Notes: generated from the letters alone by a model not told the origin. DNA of 64,000 nucleotides from Hemerocallis citrina (GCA_017893485.1 CM030366.1:48997896-49061895); one strand, 5' to 3'. Positions 34,221 to 46,269 are shown, counted from the first letter of the stretch. A program made the numbers and translations.

Positions 34221-36856
34221 TTAGGGCCCCTCGGGTCCGACGAATGGCGGGACCACTCCGACCGAACGACTAGGAGCCCTCTCCTCGTCGTGGTGGTCCT
34301 TAGGCTCAGCCATGGTCGACACACCAGCCACGGAGCTTTGGGCATCAACTGGTCGCACACGCTCCAGCAGCCACAACGCAGAGGGAACCCCCTCCGCTTG
34401 CCGACCTCCCGAGGAGGATGCCGAGACACCCAGCATCGTCTTGTAACGATGTATCTCCATCTCCTTCTCCACGATGATATCACGAAGTAGCCTCTCAGAG
34501 GAGGGCCTCTGCACCGATGCACTCGACATGGTATATCCAAGACCGACACTCCCGAGGTCCCGATCCACCATCGCCCTCCTCAGTCGGCTTGCCTCTTCAC
34601 TTAGGGCTTCAGACTTGTTCCGATAATAGTTAAAGGCAGCATCATTGTCACGAGCCCCCTTTCGGTAGCGAACCAACGTGGCCTCCAGGGCCTCGACCTT
34701 GCTCCGGAGCCACGCCACGTCGGAACGACGGGGGTCCACCTCGGGAAGGGGAGCCGTAACCTACAAGAGAACCAGCCCACTCAAAACACATAAGCAAGGA
34801 GGTTCGAAAATATCCGAGGTCAAAACACTTGGCCAGTCAAAAATTCTCTTTTATAAATGGAATTACTTCATACAAAAAATGCGGTGGCCAGTCCGCGGTA
34901 GGCAAATACAATCGAGAGATGGAAAAAGAAAGACAAAACTATACAACTTATTTTCCCACCTCAACATCAGCCAGGTTCATGGGGAGGTCGGCAGCCGGGT
35001 CATCAACGGGCCCTTCTTCATTAGGGGTCTTTGGTGTCCCCACGATCTTCATGTCGTAGTCGAAGTTGGACAGGTCGATGGTTGGGTAGAAGTGCCTCAC
35101 ATGACTGAGGGCCTTCGCATAGCACTTGTCCTGGGCTTTGATCACCAGGTTCTGACCCACCTCCGTCAACTCCTCCTTCTCCTTGGCGAACTTCTTCTTC
35201 AGAGCTGCCATCTTCTTCCCCCATTCCGCCTCCTTGGCGTCGAACTCGGTCTTCATCTTCTGCTCCCTCTGATGCGAGCCTTTGAGCTCTATCCTCATCT
35301 CCTTCATCTCCTGCTCGGCCTTGTCAGCCCGGCCTCGCTCCCGCACCAAGGCCGCCTCATAAAGGCCTCTCACATGGGCCCCCTGCATGGTCGCCTGCAG
35401 TAACCAAGCACTACTAAGAAAACCTCCTTTACGAAGTGATCACAAGGCAAGCGGGGTCGGCAGACTTACTAGCACATTAGCCTGCGCGAGGCGCGTGTAC
35501 GCATCCTCCAGGGTCTCGGCGTTCATCTCCACACGGTCCCGGGAGGTCGCCAGCTTATCCGCCACCTCGACGGCCTGGTGCCCTCGGGTTAAGCAGTCAC
35601 CCTCACGGATTGACCAACTCGACACCCACGGTCGCCGCAACCTCTCCTCTACCTCTGACCCCACCAGGGGACCCTTCCCCTTATCAAGATCAACTGCCTT
35701 GCCCTGGTCCGAGCTCTTCCGAGCGACCACCACCTTGCCTGTCTCCGAGCGCGTCCTCTTTGCCGGAGGCTCGTCTGGGACCTCGGAGACCACCTGGGAC
35801 GACCCCCTCGTCTTCGTCGCGTCCCCCTTCATCTCGGCCTTCTGCTTCTTCATGGCGAGCCTCTTTGCCTTGATCGATTCGGGATCCATACCTGCAAAAA
35901 GATCCATTAAGAACAATGAGCGCAAAAGAACAATAAGACCGAGAGAAAAGGAACAACTACATACAAAGCACGGCCGGGCTCAGTCCGACGCTCGCCAGGT
36001 GACCCTCCGTCACCTTCGACCAACTGATACTGTGCGACAGACGAAGGTGCTCAACAAACCTCCACTCCTCGGCCGTCAGGTCCCTCGGCCTCGGCGCTTT
36101 GAAGCTCGGCTTATAATGGTTCCATCGAGTAGGGATGTCCCAAGGCTCCTCACTCCGGATCACCAAATATTTTTTCTTCCACTCCTTGATAGAGTCCGGG
36201 TGACCGTGGACGACCTTCCCCTTACTCCGAGGCGAGATATAATAAACACCCTCCGACTCCCCCGACGAGCTGATCCCCAGCATCGCCCGGAACACGCCCA
36301 ACCGAAGGGGCACCTTCTGCTCCTCGCAAAACAGCACGAAGCAGATGATCTGCTTCCAGGAGTTCGGCCCATACTGCATCGGCGCCAGGGACGCCCAATT
36401 TAACACCTCCCAAACAAACGGATGGACCGGCAGCCTCAGTCCAGAGATGAAGGCGTCCACTGGGAAGACGCAGTACCAAGCAGGCAGGGGGTCGGTCGGG
36501 CGCAGGGTAGAGTTCGGCAACATGAGCTCGTAGCCGGACCCTATGTGGTACGCCAACTGCAAAGCCTCCAAGTCACCAGCCTCCAAGACGGTCAGAAGCG
36601 TGTCCATCTTCACCCTCTTCCGGCTCGGGGAAGACGGTTGGACCCCAAAAAGCTCCTTATCGGAAAGGTCGTCGGGGTACCGACGGAACGGCTTCGGTTG
36701 TACGGGCGACCCTGTCATTAAGTTGCGGTGAGCGGGCGCCTGGCTCGAGCCACCGGTCCTCGACCCCTTCTTCTTCGGAACCCTCTTCTTCTTGGCTCTT
36801 TCCGGCAAGGGGGTAGATAATCGCCCCAGACCGGTCGGCGTGGAGCTCGAACCCAC
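34221..36856 (-). CDS. E2 antisense four-exon gene, intact: gypsy-type transposon (Transposase_28-like) domain protein
   Basis: Exons on the minus strand are 36856-35965, 35891-35470, 35394-34960 and 34760-34221. Introns of 73, 75 and 199 bp begin GTATGT, GTAAGT and GTGGGA and end in CAG, CAG and TAG, with phases 1, 0 and 0. Joined length is 2289 nt, 762 residues, with no internal stop. Residues about 19-33 are a basic, nuclear-localisation-like run (ERAKKKRVPKKKGSR). Residues about 105-255 form the plant domain annotated as putative gypsy-type transposon (YELMLPNSTLRP, VFPVDAFISGLRLPVHPF, NSWKQIICFVLF, YYISPRSKG). Exon 2 is basic and Ser-rich; exons 3 and 4 are probably coiled coil. It runs against pol. 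Role unknown; a nuclear regulatory or structural protein is inference. The upstream frame 37218-36916 may be a lost N-terminus or an upstream frame. Confidence 0.8.
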
Positions 36857-37218
36857 ACCCTGACCTGTGGATCTCCCCCCCCCGCACCTCCTATCCGAGC
36901 CCCTTCGGCTTCACCCTATTCTGGGCCACCCTCCTCTTCGGTAGTCGACTCTAGAATCTGGACTTCTTCCGAATTGTCGCTTGCCTCCTCAGATTCGCTA
37001 CTCTCCACCACGAAAGGTTTCCGGGAGCGTAACGGCCTCACATTGTACACCGGCTCCTCCTCGCATACTGGCTCCTCCCACGAAGTCGAATCGGAAGGCT
37101 TCACATCATGTGCCGACTCCTCCTCGAACACTGGCTCCTCCCACGAAGTCGATTTTGAGGCAGGGTTCCCTTCCCCCCTCGACGTCGACGCCGACGAGCC
37201 AGACTGAGCCCTAGACAT
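36857..37218 (-). pseudogene. upstream part of E2 antisense exon 1 (out of frame)
   Basis: The minus-strand frame 37218-36916 starts with ATG and is Ser/Glu-rich (SESEEASDNSEEVQILES), with a tandem repeat of TSWEEPVxEEExxxxVxP. It ends in TAG and is out of frame with the domain-coding frame. A C homopolymer near 36872-36881 is a likely place for the shift. It is either the original N-terminus now lost or an upstream frame. Confidence 0.5.
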
Positions 37219-37376
37219 CTGTGCCTAACAAAAGAAACTTACAAACTAACCTTTAGGTTGCCTCGGACTGACGAGCCGGTGCTGCTAAACAGTCAAGCCG
37301 AGCGCTGAAGTGTTTGATTTCTTTTTAAGAAGACAGCAGGAGGGAAATAAACAGAATAGGGAAGAGGGGGGGGGGG

Positions 37377-37385
37377 ATATTTATA
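37377..37385 (-). promoter_or_regulatory. candidate TATA box of the E2 antisense gene
   Basis: Minus strand TATAAATAT, followed by a C-rich run, about 160 bp before the ATG at 37218 and 520 bp before the ATG at 36856. A second minus-strand TATAAATAC lies at about 38220-38229. Both are independent of the LTR promoter. Confidence 0.5.
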
Positions 37386-38418
37386 GAGGGAAAGGTAATG
37401 CCTCGATTTTCGCGTTACTGTTCCTCGAATAGCACGCGTCTGCAACCAATAGAATCGCGCCACGTCATCCTCGAAATGGGCGCTGCTGACGTCACCTAGC
37501 GCCGGTTGGAGAGCACACAGGGGTCGGTTCGGATGAAGTGTTCGGCGGAGAAAATTTTTGGATTAAAGATTTAAGGCGCCGTCCTTACACAGGCGCCCCG
37601 GGCTCCAGGGCTCGGTCGGCTCCCCTCTCACCCGCGAGCAGCTCGGGGCTTACGGCCTCGGCAGCCGAAACCCCGAACTGTTCGAGGGTGGGAGAAAAGC
37701 CACCATCGCCTGGAACCCTATTGGAAAGCAGATCGGCCCACCTCCAATCTCTAACTCCTTTGGGCTGACAGACCATCAGAGACCGTCAGCACCAGAAGGA
37801 AGACAGAGATCGGAGACGACCCATCTATCCGAGGCTCCTCAGCCCCAGGTCCGGAATTTGGTTGATACCCCTCCCATCTGGATCTTTCTCGGGCAAACAG
37901 CCGTGTCAGGGCCGTCCGACCCGAAAAAGGATCCAGACGGCAAAGTCACCACCAGTCCGAGGTCCCCAGGGTTAAAACCTTTCAGTACCTTGTCCCCTGA
38001 GCCCGGACTACGGCAGCCATCTCTTCTGCCTTGTTCTCCCCCGACCCTGACACTCACATCGAGGCCGTCAGGAACGGGAGAAGAACAAGGCAATAGAGTG
38101 ACCACCCGTCCAACGCTCTCAGGGTCAAAATTTTGCAAGAGACGGACGTCCGCCAAAGCAGACACCTTTGATGGCCGATGGACCACCCTTGCTGTGATCA
38201 AACCCACTGTGGGGAGAGGGGTATTTATAACCTCCCCCATAGACCGGCGATTATGACATTGGGAAAGCCAAACGACGGAAGCCCATGCGACATGCATTTA
38301 TTAAGCGGCGCCATTAATGCCCCTAGGAAATTGGAACATTGCACAGATCCCGGAGCGCCATCAATGCTCTGCAAAGACAGCAGGCCACCCCGCTCAAACC
38401 TTCTAAGGCACCACGATT
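37386..38418. other. E2 spacer between antisense gene and 88-bp array
   Basis: GC-rich, probably including the upstream region of the antisense gene. Overlapping frames on both strands (37839-38297) have no recognisable domain and I do not call them genes. Confidence 0.5.
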
Positions 38419-39420
38419 CGCCATCACCCTTGCCAACCCATAATCCCTCGCCAGCTCGAGGTTCGGTCTAGCACCAGGGTAGTCTTCTCAGGAAGGCTCA
38501 ACGGCTCGCCATCACCCTTGCCGACCCATAATCCCTTGCCAGCTCGAGGTTCGGTCAAGCACCAGGGTAGTCTTCTCAGGAAGGCTCAACGGCTCGCCAT
38601 CACCCTTGCCGACCTATAATCCCTTGCCAGCTCGAGGTTCGGTCTAGCACCAGGGTAGTCTTCTCAGGAAGGCTCAACGGCTCGCCATCACCCTTGCCGA
38701 CCCATAATCCCTCGCCAGCTCGAGGTTCGGTCTAGCACCAGGGTAGTCTTCTCAGGAAGTCATCACGGTTCGCCATCACCCTTGCCGACCCATAATCCCT
38801 CGCCAACTCAAGGTTCGGTCTAGCGCCAGGGTAGTCTTCTCAGGAAGGTTCAACGGCTCGCCATCACCCTTGCCGACCCATAATCCCTCGCCAGCTCGAG
38901 GTTCGGTCTAGCACCAGGGTAGTCTTCTTAGGAAGGCTCAATGGCTCGCCATCACCCTTGCCAACCCATAATCCCTCGCCAGCTCGAGGTTTGGTCTAGC
39001 ACCAGGGTAGTCTTCTCAGGAAGGCTCAACGGCTCGCCATCACCCTTGCCGACCCATAATCCCTCGCCAGCTCGAGGTTCGGTCTAGCACTAGGGTAGTC
39101 TTCTCAGGAAGGATCAACGGCTCGCCATCACCCTTGCTGACCCATAATCCCTCGCCAGCTCGAGGTTCGGTCTAGCGCCAGGGTAGTCTTCTCAGGAAGG
39201 CACCACGGTTCGCCATCACCCTTGTCGACCCATAATCCCTCGCCAGCTCGAGGTTTGGTCTAGCACCAGGGTAGTCTTCTCAGGAAGGCTCAACGGATCG
39301 CCATCACCCTTGCCGACCCATAATCCCTCACCGGCTCGAGGTTCGGTCTGGCACCAGGATAGCCTTCTCATGAAGGCCCAACGATTCGCCATCCCATTTC
39401 CACGACCATAAACACTCCTC
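38419..39420 (+). repeat. 88-bp tandem array in E2 (about 11 units)
   Basis: The anchor CGCCATCACCC recurs at 38419, 38507, 38595, 38683, 38771, 38859, 38947, 39035, 39123, 39211 and 39299, with a decayed start at 39387. Every step is exactly 88 bp, so no indel has been fixed between units although substitutions are common. It lies between the antisense gene and the polypurine tract, the place of the 250-bp array in E1. Confidence 0.97.
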
Positions 39421-39444
39421 CACGGCTAACTCCCGCATCCCCGC

Positions 39445-39460
39445 AGGAGTGGGGGGCTTG
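39445..39460 (+). promoter_or_regulatory. polypurine tract of E2
   Basis: AGGAGTGGGGGGCTTG ends directly at the 3' LTR start. E1 and E4 have nearly the same tract. Confidence 0.85.
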
Positions 39461-40216
39461 TGTGGTAGGGTAAAAATGGCTTGGGGCCCAGCCAAGGCCC
39501 AGGATGGCTCACTCGAAAAGGAAAATAAAAATCAATCCGGCTCGGCCCCGGACCACTACAGCCTCGGCACCGAGCCGTAAATTCACCCCTACAGAACTGG
39601 TCTCCTCGTATCCGACGAGCCTCGATGGCCCTCGGCCTCCGATCCGCGACAGCCCCACGGGCCGTCCGCCCAGCCTGGTAAAGAATGAAGATGACCCGGC
39701 ACAACCTAGGCCATCCGATTCTCCCAGAGGCACAGGAGCCCCATGATCAGCCATGTCAGCTCCAAATACCACCTAGGGTTTTGCCACGTCAGCCCTATAC
39801 CACTCTTGGCACTGCCACGTCCGCCCTAAACCCCCTGGGCCTCCTGCCACGTCAGGCCCATGGGCTTTCGGGTTCAGACCCGGCCCCCAAGCGGATCCAA
39901 ACCCGGTTGGGATTCCCTATAAATACCAGACCCTCACCCACCTTTTCAGGTAATCAATCTTTGCCACCTAAATTCCCCTAGTTACTGCTACTCTCTCACA
40001 GAGACTGACTAGATCGTCGGAGGGTCCGCCACCGGGATAAACCCCGGTGTTTCAGGACCGTCTGCAGGTACTCGAGGAGAGGCCGTTCGAGCCGATCCTC
40101 AAGCGCCGAAGCGAGCCTCTCGCTCACCGTCCGGTACCGTACTCTTCCCTCATTACAAATTGAGTCCGAACTCACACCTGGTGCATCCACACTGCGACCA
40201 AAAACAAACCGCATCA
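39461..40216 (+). repeat. 3' LTR of E2
   Basis: 756 bp, equal in length to the 5' LTR, with 12 substitutions by eye. TATAAATA lies at 39918-39925. Followed by the ATAAC duplication. Confidence 0.96.
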
Positions 40217-40221
40217 ATAAC

Positions 40222-40470
40222 TGAGAGTCCTAGCATGGGCCTCGGCCTGGGCCGACCTGCTTTTTGAAAATTTTAGAAAAATAACCAAAACAAAATAATA
40301 TTAAACTACATTATAAAAATAACAATACAAAGTCTCATAACTGATAATGGGGTAAATTTCAATTAGCCCTACACAGTTTTCACCAACTTGTAGATAATCC
40401 TACCCAATTCTTTTTCTTAATGGTCACCCTAGTATAGGCTACAAATTCTTGTGGTTCACCGTACTTCTAG
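40222..40470. other. short unassigned sequence between E2 and S4
   Basis: AT-rich with GGTAAATTTCAATTAGCCCT and GTTTTCACCAACTTG. Similar words occur in opposite orientation right of S4 (about 57060-57120). No gene is seen. Confidence 0.4.
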
Positions 40471-40538
40471 CTGACTGTCACGACCCAAAATTTCACCCTT
40501 TTTTTCTCCATATGTTCACTAACTTAATCTATTACTTA

Positions 40539-43500
40539 CGTAGCGCCCCAAATTTTCAATGTGATATCTCAGAAATATGTGGCACAATTCCCAGCATCAA
40601 CCTCAATTGTAATAGAAAACATAGCCAAAACACAGAGAAAAATTTTCAACTTTTATTACATTAATTCTTTACAAAGCACAGCGGAAAATTTAAACACCTT
40701 GAATTACAAATTCTTTCTTTTACAACACATTCTTTTACAATTTGCATAAGCCACAACATCATTCTATCTCATGCATCCAAATCCCAAACTATAGGTACCT
40801 ACTTGTAAAATATGAGGCTAGAGATAATCCTAACCCCCAAAACTACAGGGGTCAGCCATAACGGTGTGAGTGACATAAAAATAAATGCAACATAAATAAA
40901 ATATAAGGTATAGTCATAAACAACATGTACCAACGGCAAGAATAAATGAAATAAGAAATAACAATAAATAAAACATGAAAATATCAAGTGAAACTAGACT
41001 AAGTGTCAAGTGTAGAAAAACAAGAAACAACATGCATAAAACCAAGTCAAGAAAATACTAATGCTATATGCTGACTCTCTAATGCATATTTGTTGAATTC
41101 TATGCATCGCACTCTACATAGGTCTGGTGCAAGCCCTTATCGTTCTCCACTTGATATGGTTAAATCTCCCGTTATGCAACTAATCCTACTATGATGACTA
41201 CTACGAGATTTAGATAAACTGTGAGTATTAGCCCACACCTCGATAATTTCGGAGGTCAATCTCTATCCACAGATAATACCGAAGACTTTTTCACTCACAC
41301 ATGGGAATCTTTAAGAATACCCTACACTGCAAGCTATGGTGACTCATCACACGAATACCCCATGAGTGTCGCCTCGACCCCGATAATTCTGGAGATCAAT
41401 CCCACACCGCAGGTAATTCCCGAGACTATTTCTCTCACACCTCGATAATTCTGGAAATTATCTCACACCGCAGGCCATACTGAGGTCCATAACCCATGTT
41501 TCCATTTCATCATATCACCATCTAGTGCCTGTCATTATCTTGTTAAGTTAATTAATTATTTATTAGATAGCGAATCTCTTAGAGTTGGTGTACCCTACCG
41601 GGCTTAACTCAACTGAACAACAACCAAAATCTCAACCGCCAATAGTTAGGGCCCTACTCATTCTCTAAAGACTTATAACTCAATCATCAATACAAAAACT
41701 TTCATTAAAACTCACAAATCCATCATCAAAACGATTAGATGAAGAAAACTTCAAAATCCAAAACTATATAATGTACTCATAAAATTTCAGAATTCAAATA
41801 AAATATTAAATCCATTAAATAACAGAAAGCCATATTTGGAAGTCGTAGAATATCACAACACATCAATTTCTTTGAAAACACATATAACTCACTTAATAAG
41901 GTCATAAGAATACAATTAAAATTCTATTGTAAATAAAATATAACTCTCTGTAAAATACTGTAATCTGTAGTAAAAATATCATCTAAAATAGTAGAGCAAT
42001 AATCCATAATATCGAGGAAATAACTGTTTAAAAGAAACGAAGAAAACTCAACAAAATGACTCAAAACAACAGGTGCGGCCGACTGCCCAAATAGTTCAAA
42101 AACAGGGCAGTCGACTGCCCCGTTGAAAATTCTCAAAAAAATAGCATGGTGGTCGACCGTGCGGTCGACCGCTAGCTGTTAAACAACCTGATTGAAATTT
42201 TGTGCATGTTTTCGACTGATATTTCGATTTCACTTTGTAAAATCACAAATTTGAAAAACTAATTTCCTGAGATGAGTTAATACAACTTGTATAACATATA
42301 AGAGTTTATAAAACAAATCAAAACCACTTCAAATTAATAAAATAGCAATTTTGACAAATTTCTTCAAAACATGATATGAATATGTGTGTATATGAGCATA
42401 GGGTGTTTGAGCATCAGTTATGCATCAAAATAACATCGTATATAGGTGATATATTGTTCAAAACTATCTCAGTACTAAAATAATGTAGATTTAAATCAAA
42501 ACTCCACAAAACACACAAAAACTCAATTTCTTCAAAATAGTGTAATAAAGTATAGGTATATAAGTGTATGTGGGTATATCTATACATCAAGAAACCATTG
42601 TAAATACGCAATATATAGAATTAATCAATCTCAGTATTGAAAACAACTCAAATCCAATTGAAAACTTCACAAAATCACAAATTCCTAATTTCGGTCATAA
42701 TGCATCAGACTCGAAATTAACCACTCAAAACTCAATCTTTTGATTCAATAACTCATCATTGTAATTCATTAAACACATACACAAACTCTCACATCACTTT
42801 TATTCATGGATATATACAAATCACAACATGTATTAATCAAGTTTATTCATCAAGTTTATCAAAATAGAGTGTATTGTATACGTTCAAGAGTGAGGTGAAG
42901 TTTTTGTTCACTTTTGTACAATATCATCATGTAACTCATTATAATAAAATCAAAACAGCAAGTATATGGAAGAGAACAACCTACTCATGATATCATTGGG
43001 TTCTTTAACAATCTCAAATTATTTATATGAAGTTTTAATCATCAAAGCATAGGTTTCAAGAAAAGATTTAATTTTTAGTTCATCTACTCATCAAAATCCA
43101 TTATATCTTCATACTATCATCTAACATGCTTTCTAACAGAAAAATCATCATATACAAGATGCATAGAACAATAAGAAAATCAACATATGTCACTCACCTT
43201 ATTGAAGAATCAACCGAAAATAATAAAGAAATAAGAAAATCCCTCCTTTCGTAAGAAAACCAAGATCCTCGCTTTGAAACTCCAAAAAAATAATAATAAG
43301 AAATCCCTTTGTGTTGTGCAGCAAGAAGACAGCTGCACCTCACCTTTAATAGGCCAGAAATAGGGTATCTAGGGTTTTTGAATAGATTTGCAAAATATCT
43401 CTTTTAAATATATCTTTACATATATAAATCCGTATACTTGGAAATTAGATAAAACCAACTTAATTGAGATTTAAAAACAAAAGTAAACCTCCAGATCTGG

Positions 43501-43975
43501 CTGACACTGTTCTAAAACCTCCAGAAAATGAAATTGTACTTTTTACACTATAAGTGGCAATTTTCCAAAAAGACCATTCTTTATCAAAACTTGCAAAATA
43601 AACCAAATTTATTAAAACAAAAAGTAAACTCTTTACCTCTGAGTTGACTAGGCATCATGCCCAGCAAAAAAATCCCAAAATTTTGGAGTTTTCACTCCAA
43701 GTGGTAATTTTGCACAAAAGTCCCTCTTTTTGTAATATTTGCAAATAGGTCAAACAATTATAAGGAAAATCCAAACAATTCAAAAATAATATCTAATAAT
43801 AATTAATGGGTTTCCTCAAAATAATTTTTGACTTTGAACTTGCCAAGAAAATATTTGCACGTGTTTTGCACTTGTAAAAAGGTAAATTTCTGAAAAATGT
43901 TTATTAAATCACCAAAAATTATTTTAATTCATTCATTAATCTTAAAAGCATTATTTAAAAATCTGGGGTATTACA
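40539..43975 (-). mobile_element. LTR-only element S1 (3.4 kb) nested in S4
   Basis: Flanked by ACTTA at 40534-40538 and 43976-43980. On the minus strand it starts TGTAATACCCC and ends GGGGCGCTACG (final A changed to G). It shares a segment with S3 (ATGCATCGCACTCTACATAGGT against ATGCATCCCATACTACATAGGT), so these two form one family. A leader ends at AATAAG followed by GTGAGTGA on the minus strand (intron start 43197), a strong donor. Non-coding throughout. Confidence 0.88.
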
Positions 43976-45253
43976 ACTTATCTACACCATTTCTTACTTA
44001 GAAAAATATTCATAGATTTTTATTAAAAATTTCTGCAGAGTTTCCCCTGAAATATTAGTGCATTTACAGATATTCCTTACGGAATTCTGTAAACAATTAC
44101 ATGAATCAAAGTACCTATAATATATATCAATCATCCCCCAGCCAATTCATTCAACAACACAGACAATAATATATGGGGCTCTGGAGGAATAATTCATCAT
44201 AATAAGCAAGATACAATTTAAAAACCGAAAATTCTTTTGAAAACATATAAGGTTTTTAAAAAAACTTTAGAAAAACCTTTCAAAAAGCAATGTAATACCT
44301 CGGATTTTAACATACCGGAAATTATTCGTTTTTATATTTTGTAGGGGGAGAATTATTTTTAAGCTATATTTTATTATTATTATTTTTATATTGATATTGG
44401 TATGGATAATTGTGGTTGATTGGTATTATTGATATATTGGGGCCATGAGTAGAGAGTTGGGTTTTATTTGAAATATATTAAGAATTGGGGGCTTATATGT
44501 AATATTCCTTTACTTTATTAAATTTTTATTTTAATTTTTACAAAAACCCTCCCACCTCTCCTTCCTTCTCCCTTCTCTTTCCCCTTCCCGTTTCTTTTCC
44601 CAAAACCGAAGAAGGAGAACCCCACCCCCCGGCCCCTCCTCCCTCCTTTCCTTCTTCTCCGTTCACTCCCAGGCCGAAGGAAAACCCACCCTTCTCCTTC
44701 TCCTTTCCTTCTTCTTCCCGATCGGAAAGAATCCCCACCGAACCCACTTCGGCCGACGAACTCCCCACTCAAATCCCCTCCTTTTCTCCATGGATTTAAA
44801 TTAAATCGAGGGGTAGGCTAATGGAGGGATTCTCGACATCGTGGTAGCGTCGGATTTTCGAAAAGATTTTGTGAATTGTTGTGATTTGGAATATCCAGTG
44901 TGATGGTAAAGTAATTGGTGTATTTATATATATATGATGTTGTGATGTGTTGATCTATTGGGCGTATGCCATCATGTAATATTGAGATAATAAATAGTAC
45001 GGTATACTCATGGTGTGTGGGGTAATGATAAAATAAATAATACAGTACAGTTGTGATGTGTAATATTATGATGTGATGATTTTTATGTTAATTATGGTGA
45101 TATTTCTTTTGTGTGATGCATTGAAAGGGGTAAGTGAGTTGGTGGTCATTGTTTATGCGAATAAGTAAATAAAAGATGAGATGTTATGATGATAAAGGGT
45201 GATGTTAATATGAAAAGTTAATGTTAATAACAATAATTTCGGTTGGCTTGAAT

Positions 45254-46035
45254 AGATACCTCCGGATAGACCGGAGAGAGATATGATACCTCAGGTGGGA
45301 CCTGAGAGAGATATGATACCCCAGGATGGACCTGGGAGTGTAGATACCTCCGGATAGACCGGAGAGAGTTGATACCCCAGGATGGACCTGGGAGTGCAGA
45401 TACCTCCGGATAGACCGGAGAGAGATATGATACCTTAGGTGGGACCTGAGAGAGAGTTGATACCCCAGGATGGACCTGGGAGTGCAGATACCTCCGGATA
45501 GACCAGAGAGAGATATGATACCTCAGGTGGGACCTGAGAGAGAGTTGATACCCCAGGATGGACCTGGGAGTGCAGATACCTCCGGATAGACCGGAGAGAG
45601 ATATGATACCTCAGGTGGGACCAGAGAGATATGATACCCCAGGATGGACCTGGGAGTGTAGATACCTCCGGATAGACCGGAGAGAGAGTTGATACCCCAG
45701 GATGGACCTGAGAGTGCAGATACCTCCGGATAGACCGGAGAGAGATATGATACCTCAGGTGGGACCTGAGAGAGATATGATACCCCAGGATGGACCTGGG
45801 AGTGTAGATACCTCCGGATAGACCGGAGAGAGAGTTGATACCCCAGGATGGACTTGGGAGTGCAGATACCTCCGGATAGACCGGAGAGAGATATGATACC
45901 TCAGGGTTGACCTGAGAGAGAGTTGATTCCCTAGGATGGACCTGGGAGAGTAGATACCTCCGGATAGACCGGAGAGAGAGTTGATACCTCAGGGTTGACC
46001 TGAGAGAGAATTGGTACTCCGGGATAGACCTGGGG
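45254..46035 (+). repeat. hairpin minisatellite in S2 (about 27 units of 28-30 bp)
   Basis: Each unit reads GATACC plus a 6-bp stem, a 5-base loop and the complementary stem. Three stem types alternate: CTCCGG-ATAGA-CCGGAG, CTCAGG-TGGGA-CCTGAG and CCCAGG-ATGGA-CCTGGG. Few units break pairing. Confidence 0.93.
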
Positions 46036-46269
46036 TAAAATGAATATGATATGAAATGTGAATGAGAAAGAGAAGTGTTTGGTATAAGCTGAAATGAAAT
46101 AGTGAAGTAAATGTGAAAGAAAATGAGTTATGAGTGTATGAAAAGAAGTGATAAATGCAGTACGCGGTTAATTTAAGATGAAAAGAATAAAAGAGATGTG
46201 TTATCATGAATAATATGAAGTAATTGTATTACGTATGGGGTCATTAAAGTAAATACAGATTGATAGGAG

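Larger units (their letters stand above)
27499..40216 (+). mobile_element. complete Tat-lineage Ty3/gypsy element E2 with target duplication
   Basis: Matching 756-bp LTRs (27499-28254 and 39461-40216) are flanked by ATAAC at 27494-27498 and 40217-40221. Order: LTR, primer site, gag, protease, reverse transcriptase, two RNase H domains, integrase, antisense gene, 88-bp tandem array, polypurine tract, LTR. The LTRs differ at 12 positions by eye (about 1.6 %), ten of them transitions, which suggests an insertion well under one million years old at usual plant rates. Gag and pol nevertheless carry several frameshifts and stops, so movement would have needed proteins from another copy, unless some indels are sequencing errors. 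Confidence 0.96.

Noticed and set aside
37839..38297. Overlapping frames of 130-150 codons on both strands
   Set aside because: No domain, no counterpart in E1, GC-rich DNA that is poor in stops.
38419..39420. Regular repeats that could look like a CRISPR array
   Set aside because: Whole 88-bp units repeat without unique spacers, inside a plant retrotransposon.
44518..44772. Gly/Arg/Glu-rich minus-strand frames
   Set aside because: Reverse translation of the CT-rich leader in S2; no protein character beyond composition.
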